Part shown: piece after piece, positions 8,528-17,933 of the stretch | Position numbering within the stretch: position 1 is the stretch's first letter | Layout: each line of letters begins with the position of its first letter | NCBI RefSeq assembly: GCF_032931615.1 | Contig: NZ_CP136759.1 | Coordinates: 496,001 to 560,000, forward strand | DNA from: Palleronia sp. LCG004 | Lineage (GTDB): Bacteria > Pseudomonadota > Alphaproteobacteria > Rhodobacterales > Rhodobacteraceae | Length of the DNA: 64,000 nt | Direction: 5' to 3' | The notes under the pieces: model-generated | The model's database searches: none | Told to the model about the DNA's origin: nothing | Seen by the model: the letters and a program-made list of their open reading frames with translations, nothing else | Made by a program: the position numbers and the translations under genes

Positions 8528-9532
8528 ATGAAACACCTCAAACCGATCATTCTCGTTCTCGCTCTTGTCGCCGTGGGTGGCGGATTGTGGCTGTGGTGGC
8601 AGCACGAACGAGTTCATCCGTCCACGGATGACGCCTATCTTCAGGCGAACGTGCTGACCGTCGCCCCACAGGTCGGCGGCGCGATCGAGACGGTCGAGGT
8701 CTCCGAGAACCAGCATGTCGAAGCGGGGGATCTGCTGTTCCAGATCGAGACCGACGATCTGGAGGCGGCGGTCGAATCCGCGCAGGCCACCTATGACGAT
8801 GCACGGATGCAGAACAGCTCGGCGATCACCGAGCTGTCTTCGGTCTCGGCGCAGGTCGACAGCGCGAGGGCCGCGCTGACCGATGCGCAGGATGCCTATG
8901 ACAGGACGTCAAGGTTGTTCGAACTGGGCGACGTGGCACAGGCTGCGCTGGATCAGGCCACCTCGACCCGCGATCAGGCAAGGGCCGCACTGGACAGTGC
9001 GCAATCCGCGCTGACATCGGCGCGCGAGCGGACGGGCGAGGCCGGAGACGACAACCCCGCCGTGCGTGCGGCGGAGGCGCAACTGACCCTCGCGCGGATC
9101 AACCTGGAGCGGGCGCGGGTGACGGCCCCCGTCTCGGGCTGGATCGCCAATCTCGATCTCAGGCCCGGCGCGCTGGTGGCTCCGAACATGCCGCTCTTCT
9201 CGCTGGTCGAGGACGGGGACTGGTGGATCGACGCGAACTTCAAGGAAACCGATCTCGCGCGTCTGCGCCCCGGTCAGCCGGTGACGATCGAAATCGACAT
9301 GTATCCGGGCCTGACGCTCGATGGCATGGTCGAGAGCCTCGGTGCTGGGTCGGGGGCGGTCTTCTCGCTGTTGCCGCCGCAGAACGCGAGCGGAAACTGG
9401 GTCAAGGTCACGCAGCGCTTTCCGGTCCGCATCGGTCTCGACACCCGCCCCGACGATCCGGCGATGCAGTTGCGCGTCGGCGCAAGCACGAGCGTCACCG
9501 TCGATACGTCGGAACTGGACGACGGGCGATGA
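8528..9532 (+). CDS. HlyD/EmrA-type membrane fusion protein of an efflux system
   Basis: A 334-residue periplasmic adaptor. One membrane segment at about residues 5-24 anchors it; a biotinyl-lipoyl-like half (VHPSTDDAYLQANVLTVAPQ) is followed by a long alpha-helical hairpin (about residues 80-180) and the second lipoyl half (VTAPVSGWIANLDLRPGALV), then a beta-barrel domain. This is the order in EmrA/HlyD proteins, which link an inner-membrane pump to an outer-membrane channel. Its stop overlaps the start of an EmrB-like transporter (ATGA), confirming the pair. No outer-membrane channel gene lies next to it, so a shared TolC is likely. Confidence 0.9.
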   Translation: MKHLKPIILVLALVAVGGGLWLWWQHERVHPSTDDAYLQANVLTVAPQVGGAIETVEVSENQHVEAGDLLFQIETDDLEAAVESAQATYDDARMQNSSAITELSSVSAQVDSARAALTDAQDAYDRTSRLFELGDVAQAALDQATSTRDQARAALDSAQSALTSARERTGEAGDDNPAVRAAEAQLTLARINLERARVTAPVSGWIANLDLRPGALVAPNMPLFSLVEDGDWWIDANFKETDLARLRPGQPVTIEIDMYPGLTLDGMVESLGAGSGAVFSLLPPQNASGNWVKVTQRFPVRIGLDTRPDDPAMQLRVGASTSVTVDTSELDDGR

Positions 9533-11088
9533 GCTCCGCCGAGGCGTCGGACGAGGCGGCACCTGCGCCGCGCGGCGGGGCAGGCAAAGCGGTTCGCTGG
9601 ACGATCGTGCTGGCCGTCGTGCTGACGGCGGTGCTCGAAGTGCTCGACAGCACCATCGTCAACGTGGCGCTGCCGCAGATCCAGGCGGCCTTCGGCATCA
9701 CCAACGACCAGACGGTCTGGATCCTCACCAGCTATATCGTGGCCTCGGTCGTGGTCATGCCGCTCACCGGGTTCTTCGTCCGGCGGGTGGGGCGGCGGCG
9801 ACTGATCATCTCAGCCATCGTCGGCTTTGCCACCTTCTCGGCGCTCTGCGGTCTGTCGTGGAGCGTCGAGATCATGGTCGCCTGCCGCCTCGGGCAAGGT
9901 ATCTTCGGTGCCTTCCTGATCCCGCTGTCGCAATCGATCCTCTTCGACAGCTTTCCCAAGGAAAAACGCGGGCAGGCCATGGCGTTCTTCGGACTAGGCG
10001 TCGTGGTGGCCCCCGTGCTGGGGCCCACGCTGGGGGCTCTCCTGACCGAGTACTTCTCGTGGCGGGCGGTCTTCTACGTCAACCTGCCCATCGCAGCCTT
10101 TGCCCTGACCATGATGTCGGGAGAGCTGAAATCCGAGGACACCCATGCGATCAGGGTCGACTGGGTCGGTCTCGCGCTCATGGTGGGGGCCATCGCGTCG
10201 CTGCAGCTGATGCTGGACCTCGGTCAAAGCCGCGACTGGTTCGCCTCGAAGCTGATCCAGATCGCCGCGATCGCGATGATCGGCTGCGGCGTCGCGTTCG
10301 TGGTGCGGGGCCGGGGAAAGGCCGACAACATCATCGATTTCTCGCTGTTCCGCGATCGCAGCTTTGCCGGTGCGAACGTCGCGATCATGGGCTTCGGCGT
10401 GGCGATGTTCGGTTCGATCGCGATCCTGCCGCTCTTCGTGCAGGGTCTTCTGGGCTATCCGGTGCTCGATGCGGGGTTCCTGTTCATCCCGCGCGGGATC
10501 GCGGCGGGCTTTTCGATGGTGCTGACCGGATCGGTGCTGGTCACGCGGTTCGATCCGCGCAAGCTTCTGGTGCTGGGACTGGTCCTGACGGGGACGGGCA
10601 ACATGATGCTGGGTCTTCTGAACCTCGATGCGGGTTTCTGGAACCTCGCATGGCCTGGCGTCGTCTCGGGCCTCGGAATGGGGCTGTTCTTCGTTCCGAT
10701 GTCGACCCTTGCGTTCCAGAATATCGGTTCGGACCGTCAGGACGAAGCCTCGGGCATCTATGGCGTGACGCGGTCGCTGGGCTCGTCGGTCGGCATTGCA
10801 CTGGTCGGCTGGCAGGTCGCGAGCCGGATGCAGTTCCATTATGCAACGCTGGCATCCGGCATCACGCCTTTCGACGCAGCCGCGAGGGACTGGCTCGCGC
10901 CGCTGAACCTCGATCCCGGCTCGGCCGAGGGGGCCGCACGGATCGCCGCGCAGATCCAGCAGCAGGCCAGCTTGCTGGCGTTCCAGGATGCCTTTCTCCT
11001 GACGGGGGCCGCGGCATTCCTGATGTTGCCCGTAGTGCTGATACTGCAGCGCCCGAAAGCGCAGGCCGCCCCGGCGATCACGCATTGA
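9529..11088 (+). CDS. DHA2-family drug:H+ antiporter (EmrB type)
   Basis: A 519-residue major facilitator with 14 hydrophobic segments, the count expected for the DHA2 family. Motif LDSTIVNVALPQIQAAF in segment one and the GxxxGPxxGG-type antiporter motif (FGLGVVVAPVLGPTLGALL) in segment five are present. EmrB-like pumps export hydrophobic toxicants using the proton gradient, working with the adaptor encoded just upstream. The start overlaps the adaptor's stop by four bases. Substrates cannot be deduced; no local regulator gene of the MarR or TetR type is seen beside the pair. Confidence 0.9.
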   Translation: MSSAEASDEAAPAPRGGAGKAVRWTIVLAVVLTAVLEVLDSTIVNVALPQIQAAFGITNDQTVWILTSYIVASVVVMPLTGFFVRRVGRRRLIISAIVGFATFSALCGLSWSVEIMVACRLGQGIFGAFLIPLSQSILFDSFPKEKRGQAMAFFGLGVVVAPVLGPTLGALLTEYFSWRAVFYVNLPIAAFALTMMSGELKSEDTHAIRVDWVGLALMVGAIASLQLMLDLGQSRDWFASKLIQIAAIAMIGCGVAFVVRGRGKADNIIDFSLFRDRSFAGANVAIMGFGVAMFGSIAILPLFVQGLLGYPVLDAGFLFIPRGIAAGFSMVLTGSVLVTRFDPRKLLVLGLVLTGTGNMMLGLLNLDAGFWNLAWPGVVSGLGMGLFFVPMSTLAFQNIGSDRQDEASGIYGVTRSLGSSVGIALVGWQVASRMQFHYATLASGITPFDAAARDWLAPLNLDPGSAEGAARIAAQIQQQASLLAFQDAFLLTGAAAFLMLPVVLILQRPKAQAAPAITH

Positions 11089-11134
11089 CGACGCGACCTG
11101 CGGCCTAGCCGGATGCCATGATCCGAACGGGGCT

Positions 11135-11153
11135 CTGCACTGCAATTGTGCAG
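11135..11153. terminator. Weak hairpin between convergent genes
   Basis: CTGCAC and GTGCAG arms with a 7-base loop sit in the 97-base gap between the convergent emrB-like and pseudo-rhomboid genes. There is no T run on either strand, so a Rho-independent terminator is only a possibility. Confidence 0.25.
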
Positions 11154-11185
11154 GCCGGGGCCTCGATCCGGATTGCGGTCAGGTG

Positions 11186-11845
11186 CTAATCGTCCAGGCG
11201 AACGGATTGCTCTGGGTGATGATCCGGTAGCGGATCGCTGGTCGCCGGACGGACAACGGACAATCCGATGGAAAAGCCGATGATCAGGGCGATGACATGA
11301 CCCGCATCGGCGAGCCGTTCCGGTGCCAGAGCGTATTTCCCCGCCACCATTCCGAGGATCGCGATCAGTTCGTAAGCGCGCTTGCCGTGCGCGGCGATCA
11401 GGACTCCGATCAGGCCGAAACCGCCCATGGACATGCCGACATCCGTGATCTTCGACAATGCAGCGAGGCCGGGGATCAGCGCGACCGCCGCCAGCAGGAC
11501 CAGGGTTGCCGTGAGGTCGATCCCGAAGAACAGCCCGGCAGCACGCGGACTGCCCCAGAGCCATTCCGTGATGCCGATCGCGCTTGCCGCGAAGAGAAGT
11601 TGGCGCAGCAGCATGGCCGGATCGTGCGACAGGAATATGGCCGTTACGAATCGGGAGACGTCACCGTCGCGGATCGCATCGACGCCGATCCCCCTGGCCG
11701 TGAGCACAGTCCCATCGATATGACCCGAAAAGGTCCCGGCAACGGCATTGGCCGCCAGCATCACAGCGAGGAATGCCAGCGTGAACGGCACCCTCCGCAT
11801 GCCGGTAGAAGCTATCTGCCCGAGCCGCGGATCAAGGCGCGACAT
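11186..11845 (-). CDS. Rhomboid-like membrane protein lacking the catalytic serine
   Basis: A 219-residue protein with about six membrane helices and a rhomboid-like arrangement: a loop RFVTAIFLSHDPAMLLRQLL, an ITEWLWG segment resembling the rhomboid L1 region, and a late AGHVIALIIGFSIG helix with the expected His. Where active rhomboid proteases have Gly-x-Ser-Gly, this protein reads MSMGGFGLIG, so the serine is replaced by Phe. It is therefore probably an inactive pseudo-protease that binds membrane proteins. An earlier TTG start is possible, but the ATG at 11845 with GGGAG upstream is preferred. It overlaps the DUF202 gene end by 14 bases. Confidence 0.6.
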   Translation of the reverse strand: MSRLDPRLGQIASTGMRRVPFTLAFLAVMLAANAVAGTFSGHIDGTVLTARGIGVDAIRDGDVSRFVTAIFLSHDPAMLLRQLLFAASAIGITEWLWGSPRAAGLFFGIDLTATLVLLAAVALIPGLAALSKITDVGMSMGGFGLIGVLIAAHGKRAYELIAILGMVAGKYALAPERLADAGHVIALIIGFSIGLSVVRPATSDPLPDHHPEQSVRLDD

Positions 11846-12155
11846 GGACGACAAAGCTCCCAAGCAGCAGGAACAGGGCCATCACGAGCAAGAGCAGAAA
11901 GGCTTCGGCCGGGCCGTCATCGTCGGGCAGCCGCTCCTTCAGGTCGATCCGCCTGCGCACGTGCCGCATCCGAAGCCATGCGATGACCACGACGGCACCG
12001 CCCGCTGCAAAGAGCAGATAGGTCGACCAATGCGGCACCGAACGCTCGCCCAGCCGGGCGGCGGCAAGTCCGAAACCGACGATCGCAACGGCGGTGCGCA
12101 CCCATGCGAGGAACGTCCGCTCGTTCGCGGCATGGGTCTGGAAATTGACGATCAT
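11832..12155 (-). CDS. DUF202 (YidH-like) inner-membrane protein
   Basis: A 107-residue protein beginning with a short soluble segment NFQTHAANERTFLAWVRTAVA, followed by three membrane helices. The NERTFLAWxRTxxxxxGFG pattern is diagnostic of the DUF202/YidH family, whose function is unknown. It lies 12 bases downstream of mprF, so the two, plus the pseudo-rhomboid, likely form one envelope operon. Confidence 0.85.
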   Translation of the reverse strand: MIVNFQTHAANERTFLAWVRTAVAIVGFGLAAARLGERSVPHWSTYLLFAAGGAVVVIAWLRMRHVRRRIDLKERLPDDDGPAEAFLLLLVMALFLLLGSFVVHVAP

Positions 12156-12167
12156 CGAAGGCCCTTC

Positions 12168-14756
12168 CTATTTCATCAATCCGCGCAGCCCGCCCGAGAC
12201 CAGCACGTTGACCTCATAGAGGATGCGGGGCGCGGCCAAACCGCCGGGGCAGGCGATATAGTTCGGCGACCAGACGGGATCGAACTTCTCCTTGAAGGCG
12301 CGCAACCCTTCGAAGTGATAGAAATGTTCGCCATGTTCGTAGATGAACCCGCCGATCCGGTTCCACATGGGTGCGAGCTGGCGGTTCTCGACCCCGGCAA
12401 ACGGGGCAGCCCCCAGTGACATCCAGCGATAGCCCTCGGCCGCCCCCCTGAGCATCATTTCGGCAAAGAGCGCATCCATGGCAAAATGCGGAGCGTCGGG
12501 GAGATAGCGCATGAGGTCGAGCGACAGCTCGTGTCGGCCCGCGCCCTGGAAGAGGTTGGCGAATGCGATGATCCGCCCTTCGGGATCGCGCAGCACGGCC
12601 ACGTCGAAATTACGAATGTATTCTTCGGTAAAGGCCCCGAGGGCAAAGCCCTTTTCCTCGCCCTGCTTCCGCGCGAGCCATGCGTCGGAGATGTGCCGCA
12701 ACTCCGGCAGGACAGCGTCCAGTTCTGTACGCGGGACGACCCCATAGGTGAAACCGTCGCGGAGGGCCCGGCCGCGCGCCTGCCGGAGGCCCTTGCGCCT
12801 TGAGCCGTCGAGCGTGAAGCCCTGCAGATCGACGCGTGCAACCTCGCCGATCTTCAGGATGGAGAGCCCGAGATCGAGGTAGGTCGGCAGATATGCCGGT
12901 GACACCGCGTAGAACGCCACGCGCTTGCCTGCCCGATAGGCGCGTTCGCGCAATGCCCATATCAGGTCCTGTCCGGCCTTCGGGTCGCCCACGGGATCCC
13001 CCTTGGCGATCAGCGAAGTCCCGGTATCCGCATAGGTGATGAACGCGGTTTCGTCGTCGGAGACGAGGAACAGCTTGTCACCCGTCAGCGCGATGTTCGC
13101 CTCGGTATCCTCGCTTTCCGCCACGAGTTTTCGTACGATATCGGGGATCTCGGGCAGCTCGCGAACCGGAGGGCGGTAGCTGATGAGCGAGTTGACGATG
13201 ACCGCCGCAAGTACGATGGCAAGGATCAGGCTGGCACGAAGGAAGCGCGATGCATCGCCGTTCCAGCTGAATTGCCACCACAGGGCGTTCCGGTAATCGA
13301 CGTGATCATAGGCGAACAGTCCGATCCAGAAGATCGCAGCGGCCAGCACGACGATGCTGATGATCCACCGCCGGTCGAGGCGGAACAGGGAAATGCTTTC
13401 GGCGCGGTAGAATGCGGGGCGCAGCAATCCAAGCGCGATGAGCGTCGCGGCCATGGTAAGCGCCTCGATCCAGTCAAGCCCCTTGGCAAGCGAGACGACC
13501 GAGCCGACAGCGATGAGCGCCATGGCAAAGAGCCATGCGCGGTAGAGCTTTCGGTAAAGCCCCGCCGCCACGACGATCAGCAGGGCACCCGCGAGGCTTC
13601 CGGCGAGATGGGAGGCTTCGACGACGCCCAATGGAAAGACATCGCGCAGAAGATCGAGCCGCGTGCCTTCGGCGGGCAGGTTGCCCGAGACGAGCAGGAT
13701 GATGCCGGCGAGCATGGCAAGCGCCGCGGCAAGGACCGGCACCACGGGTTTGGTCGCGCGCCAGACGACGCCTGACATGGCGTGTAGTTTTCCTCGATTG
13801 GCCAAGGCGGCCGCGACGGCCAGCCCGATCGCCGCGATCGCGAAGGGCAAAAGGGTATAGATGAGGCGATAGAGCAGCAGCGACGCCAGAACGTCGGGTC
13901 GGCCCGTGGCCCCGAGCCCGGCGATGATGGTCGCCTCGAACGCGCCCAACCCTCCGGGCGCGTGGCTGAGGATGCCGAGCCCGACTGCCGCGAGGAAGAC
14001 CGTCGCGAAGACGGCGATGTTCGGTGCGATGTCGGGTGGCAGCAGCACGTAGAGGGTCAGGGCGGTGCCTGCGACATCCATGATACCCGCAAGCGTCAAG
14101 CTCGCCGCCTGTGCCGGTCCTGGAAGGTCGACGACGTACTCGTCCGATCTGACGCGCCTCCTGCCGGTGGCCAGCCAAAGCATATACGCGGCGAAACCGG
14201 CTAGAAGGACCGCGCCGATCGACGTCTCGACGACGGGCGGGATATCGACGACCGCGCCCAATCCCGCGGGATGCAGGGTCAACAGCGCGCCGAAGGCCAG
14301 AAGAAGCGCGGATACGAAACCCGACCACGAGATCCCGACGATCGCGGTGACCTTGACGAAGTCGAGGCCGAAGGCGGAATAGACCCTGTATCTGACGGCC
14401 GTACCGGTCAGATACGACACCCCGAGGAGGTTCGATATCGCGTAGCCCGCGGCCCCGGTGACCATCGGTACCGCTGCAGGCATTCTGTTCGGTGCGACGA
14501 TCCGCGTTGAGAGGAAGTCGTAGGCCGCGATTCCGGCAAAGCTCAACAATGTGCAGGCGAATGCCACGAGGAGCAGTTCGGGCCGTGCCGACGCGAGATC
14601 GGCCTTCACCTCTGTCCATCGCACGTGACCGGCGAGTTCGTGCAGCACGATGACGGCGATCATACCGATGACGACGGGGATCAGGATCTTTGTTGCCGGG
14701 TGTTCGATCAGCCGGATCGCCCGCTTGACGAATGTCGGGGTCTTGATGGTCGCCAT
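12168..14756 (-). CDS. mprF: Phosphatidylglycerol lysyltransferase/flippase
   Basis: An 862-residue bifunctional membrane protein. About fourteen membrane helices in the N-terminal two thirds form the flippase domain (GVSYLTGTAVRYRVYSAFG and GGLGAFEATI are characteristic). The C-terminal 300 residues form the cytoplasmic DUF2156 synthase (SLDLMRYLPDAP, WMSLGAAPFAGVE), which transfers Lys or Ala from aminoacyl-tRNA to phosphatidylglycerol. The product reduces negative surface charge and gives resistance to cationic peptides. An earlier ATG at 14789 has no good ribosome site, whereas the ATG at 14756 follows AAGGAAGG by five bases. Whether lysine or alanine is used cannot be read from the sequence. 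Confidence 0.9.
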   Translation of the reverse strand: MATIKTPTFVKRAIRLIEHPATKILIPVVIGMIAVIVLHELAGHVRWTEVKADLASARPELLLVAFACTLLSFAGIAAYDFLSTRIVAPNRMPAAVPMVTGAAGYAISNLLGVSYLTGTAVRYRVYSAFGLDFVKVTAIVGISWSGFVSALLLAFGALLTLHPAGLGAVVDIPPVVETSIGAVLLAGFAAYMLWLATGRRRVRSDEYVVDLPGPAQAASLTLAGIMDVAGTALTLYVLLPPDIAPNIAVFATVFLAAVGLGILSHAPGGLGAFEATIIAGLGATGRPDVLASLLLYRLIYTLLPFAIAAIGLAVAAALANRGKLHAMSGVVWRATKPVVPVLAAALAMLAGIILLVSGNLPAEGTRLDLLRDVFPLGVVEASHLAGSLAGALLIVVAAGLYRKLYRAWLFAMALIAVGSVVSLAKGLDWIEALTMAATLIALGLLRPAFYRAESISLFRLDRRWIISIVVLAAAIFWIGLFAYDHVDYRNALWWQFSWNGDASRFLRASLILAIVLAAVIVNSLISYRPPVRELPEIPDIVRKLVAESEDTEANIALTGDKLFLVSDDETAFITYADTGTSLIAKGDPVGDPKAGQDLIWALRERAYRAGKRVAFYAVSPAYLPTYLDLGLSILKIGEVARVDLQGFTLDGSRRKGLRQARGRALRDGFTYGVVPRTELDAVLPELRHISDAWLARKQGEEKGFALGAFTEEYIRNFDVAVLRDPEGRIIAFANLFQGAGRHELSLDLMRYLPDAPHFAMDALFAEMMLRGAAEGYRWMSLGAAPFAGVENRQLAPMWNRIGGFIYEHGEHFYHFEGLRAFKEKFDPVWSPNYIACPGGLAAPRILYEVNVLVSGGLRGLMK

Positions 14757-14939
14757 CCATGCCTTCCTTGAAAGAATCGGTTCGGTCATTCCTGAATATG
14801 CGGAAATGAGTTCTGCCAGCTCGGGAAATCTGGTGGGACCGGCGGGGAGGTCGCCATCGGTTCGCCGAATGTTCAGGACGAGGGCCAGCAGGGGGCCGAC
14901 GGGACCGTACCCGGAACGAGTTCGCTCATCCCCACCATG

Positions 14940-15500
14940 TCAGCGCATGTTTCTTGCCGGTTTTGCCAGCATGACCAGCGACAGGCCGGTCGACAGAAAG
15001 TTGAGACCCATCATCAGGCCCAATGTCCAGCTTGCGGTCCATGGCCATCCGAACAGGATAACGACACCCGCGGCAAAGGAACAGAGACCGCTGAACACGA
15101 GCCATCCCCAGTTCGACACATGCGCGCTGCTGCGAAGCCCGAAGAGGATCGAGAGGATGCCCTCCATCAGGAACGAAAGCATCATCAGCACTGTCAGTGC
15201 GGCGATTCCCGCAAGCGGAAAGAGGATGAGGGCGACCCCCACGAGGAACAGGAACCCGAAGGCGGCGAAGCCATAGCGCCATTCCGGCGCGGGCCGGATC
15301 GACCGGGAGAACCAGAGGCCAACGGCCCCCCACAGGGTCAGCATCCATGCCACGAGCAACTCGGCCTCGAAAGTCGCCACCCTAGGCAAGAAGATGGCGA
15401 GGATGCCGAACGCGGCAAGGATACAGCCGACAACTCTCAGGTTCCTAAAACCGTTCCTTTTCGCGGTCGGGCGCGTCGGCGATCGAGGATGAGTCTGCAT
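14940..15500 (-). CDS. hdeD: HdeD-family membrane protein (DUF308)
   Basis: A 186-residue protein with six short hydrophobic helices arranged as three repeated pairs (for example GCILAAFGILAIFLP, VGVALILFPLAGIAALTVLM, AAGVVILFGWPWTASWTLGLMMG). This matches HdeD, an inner-membrane protein linked to acid stress in enteric bacteria; its role here is inferred by family only. The ATG at 15500 follows GGGAG; a GTG at 15515 is the alternative. It lies divergent to the response regulator, with about 160 bases between them. Confidence 0.8.
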   Translation of the reverse strand: MQTHPRSPTRPTAKRNGFRNLRVVGCILAAFGILAIFLPRVATFEAELLVAWMLTLWGAVGLWFSRSIRPAPEWRYGFAAFGFLFLVGVALILFPLAGIAALTVLMMLSFLMEGILSILFGLRSSAHVSNWGWLVFSGLCSFAAGVVILFGWPWTASWTLGLMMGLNFLSTGLSLVMLAKPARNMR

Positions 15501-15659
15501 TGGAAAAGCTCCCACGGGCCCGAGGGGATCTGTCGGGCACGAGAGAAGACTAGGCGCGGGTCATCGCCCGGATCTCGCTCGAATCTTACTTCGATGCAAA
15601 GAAGCCCGTTTCGCTGGCACCGAGGGGCAGGGTCTCGTTAGATGGCGGCAAGGAGATGG

Positions 15660-16343
15660 ATGCAAATGAAGATCATGCTCGCGGAAGACGATGCCAAGGT
15701 GGCCGACTACATCGTCGCCGGATTGTCGGAACATGGCCATTCCGTGGATCGGTTCGACGATGGTCGCGATGCGCTCAGCTATTGCCTCTACAACGACTGT
15801 GATCTGGCGATCCTCGATCGGATGTTGCCGGGGATGGACGGATTGTCGGTGCTCAAAGCGCTCAGGGCGTCGAACAAGTCCCTGCCGGTCCTTTTCCTGA
15901 CTGCGCTAGGACAGGTCGACGATCGCGTCGAAGGGCTGGCAGCGGGGAGCGACGACTACCTTACGAAGCCCTTCCATTTCTCGGAGCTCGTCGCCCGCAT
16001 CGACGCGATCGTCCGCCGCAAGACCGAGACCAGCGTCCAGCCCGTCCTGACCGTGCACGATCTGACGCTCGATCTGATGTCCCGCACCGCGACGAGGCAG
16101 GGAAACGTCATCGAATTGCACAGCAAGGAATTCAGCATCCTCGAGGTCCTGATGCGAAATTGCGGGCGTGTCGTCACCCGGACGTTGCTGCTGGAGCGGG
16201 TCTGGAACTTCAATTTCGAACCAAACACCACCGTGGTCGAGACGCATATGAGCCGGCTGCGCGCCAAGGTCGACAAGCCGTTCGACACGCCCCTGATTCA
16301 CACGATCCGAAATACCGGGTATTCCATGCATGGACCGCGGTGA
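15660..16343 (+). CDS. OmpR-family response regulator
   Basis: A 227-residue DNA-binding regulator. The receiver domain has the acidic pair (AEDDAK), phosphoacceptor Asp53 in LAILDRMLPGMDG, the Thr of FLTALG and the conserved Lys in YLTKPFHF. The C-terminal winged helix (LHSKEFSILEVLMRN, VVETHMSRLRAKVD) is of the OmpR/PhoB type. AAGGAG lies five bases before the ATG used; a second ATG at 15666 is also possible. It overlaps the sensor kinase gene by 14 bases and is therefore co-expressed with it. Target genes are unknown, but hdeD and mprF are adjacent, so envelope control is a reasonable guess. Confidence 0.92.
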   Translation: MQMKIMLAEDDAKVADYIVAGLSEHGHSVDRFDDGRDALSYCLYNDCDLAILDRMLPGMDGLSVLKALRASNKSLPVLFLTALGQVDDRVEGLAAGSDDYLTKPFHFSELVARIDAIVRRKTETSVQPVLTVHDLTLDLMSRTATRQGNVIELHSKEFSILEVLMRNCGRVVTRTLLLERVWNFNFEPNTTVVETHMSRLRAKVDKPFDTPLIHTIRNTGYSMHGPR

Positions 16344-17703
16344 CGTCCTTTCGGGTGCCGCCTTCTCGGCAGTCCTGCGCTCGGCTTTCGCGTTCGTCAT
16401 CGTCCTCGTGCTGTTCGGCTGGGCCGCACTGATCTACGTGGAACGCAGCCTGGTGGCGGAGCTGGGCGACGATGTGGAGCAGCGCTGGCACATCATCGCC
16501 ACGGACCATGCGAACGAAGGAGAAGACCACGTCGTCGACACGATCACCGAGGTGTCGCGTGTCAGGTCGGGCGGGCACCACGCCGTCGCGATCTTCGGGG
16601 CAGCTGACGACCTCCTCGCAGGGAACATCGTGACCCCGCCGGGGGGCGAGGGGCTGCAAGTCGGCCCGCTCGATCATGTCGATGCGATGCCGGGCGACGT
16701 CACGCGTGACTACGTCTATTTCTCCGGCCCGTTGCAAGGTGGCACACTGGTTGTCGGTCAGCGGCTGGACCTGCTTTTCCACACGCAAGTTCTCGTCTTT
16801 CGAGCGCTCACCCTGAGCGGCTTCCTCGTCGTTCTGACGATACTGGCCGTCGGCTACTATCTGAGCGGCAAGAGCCTGCGGCGATTGCGGGAGATCGAGG
16901 CCGCCCTGTCGAAAACCAGCGAGGGGGACATGGCGGTGCGCATTGCGGAAAGCGGCGGCACGACGCAGATCGATCGGATCGCAAGGCAGATGAATCACCA
17001 TCTCGACCGGTTGTCGCGAATGGTCGCGACCACGCGCAATACCGCCGCCGCCGCGGCACATGATCTGAAGTCGCCGCTCGGCCGCGCCTATCTCTCGCTG
17101 GGCAAAGCCACCGAGTTGGTGGAGCGGGGCGAAGATCCCGCCGGTGCGCTCGCCGACACGCAGGACGAACTCGAGAACATGCGTGTCATCTTCGATTCCT
17201 ACCTTCAGCTTTCCCGCATTGAGGCTGCCGGAGAAGATCACCTGACCAGGCAAGTCGATTTGCGCGCTTTGATCGCCGAACTGGTCGAGACCTTTGCCTT
17301 GATCGCCGAGGATGAAAAACAGGGGCTGTCCTTCGAGGTGGAAGAAGGGGAGTACGGGGTCATGGGCGATGGTCAGATGCTGCAGCAATTGGCGGTAAAT
17401 CTTCTGCAGAATGCGGTCACCCATGGTGGCGATGGCAACATGATCACGGTGGGATTGAGCCGCGCGCCGGGGTGTATCCGGTTCACTGTCGCGGATACCG
17501 GGCCCGGAATTCCCGAGGCATCCAGAGATCGTGTCTTCGAGCCGTTCCACCGTCTCGATCCCAGCCGGTCAAAACCGGGAAGCGGCCTCGGGTTGGCACT
17601 CGTCCGTGCGATCGCCGAGAAACACAATGGGACGGTCACGTTCGGGGACAATCGTCCGGGGCTGATCGTCGAAGTCGACCTTCCCGCAGTCCTCCATCGC
17701 TGA
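16330..17703 (+). CDS. Sensor histidine kinase, partner of the OmpR-type regulator
   Basis: A 457-residue membrane sensor. Membrane helices at about residues 15-37 and 155-178 flank a periplasmic domain of some 120 residues with no recognised fold; a HAMP linker (SLRRLREIEAAL) follows. His244 in AAHDLKSPLGRAYLSLG is the phosphorylation site, and the ATP-binding domain shows the N box NLLQNAVTHGG, G1 DTGPGIPE and G2 GSGLGLALV. The gene overlaps the regulator gene by 14 bases, a usual arrangement of a cognate pair. The signal is unknown. Confidence 0.92.
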   Translation: MDRGDVLSGAAFSAVLRSAFAFVIVLVLFGWAALIYVERSLVAELGDDVEQRWHIIATDHANEGEDHVVDTITEVSRVRSGGHHAVAIFGAADDLLAGNIVTPPGGEGLQVGPLDHVDAMPGDVTRDYVYFSGPLQGGTLVVGQRLDLLFHTQVLVFRALTLSGFLVVLTILAVGYYLSGKSLRRLREIEAALSKTSEGDMAVRIAESGGTTQIDRIARQMNHHLDRLSRMVATTRNTAAAAAHDLKSPLGRAYLSLGKATELVERGEDPAGALADTQDELENMRVIFDSYLQLSRIEAAGEDHLTRQVDLRALIAELVETFALIAEDEKQGLSFEVEEGEYGVMGDGQMLQQLAVNLLQNAVTHGGDGNMITVGLSRAPGCIRFTVADTGPGIPEASRDRVFEPFHRLDPSRSKPGSGLGLALVRAIAEKHNGTVTFGDNRPGLIVEVDLPAVLHR

Positions 17704-17933
17704 CCAATCGCCGCGTGAGGCTTTGCAGCTTGCTTTGGCTCGGCCTAGCCGTGGCCCTGTCGGGGGCGATAACCAAACCTGCATCAAGGCCGTCCACGCG
17801 GTTACCCGAATCGGACGATTGTCGCAGCCGAGTGACTGTGATCCGAACTTAAGCAGGCCGGCACGTTCGATCTTGAGGGATCAGTAATAACGTCGCAAGA
17901 GTATCCGCCTGTCATCCTCCGATCATCTACCTG

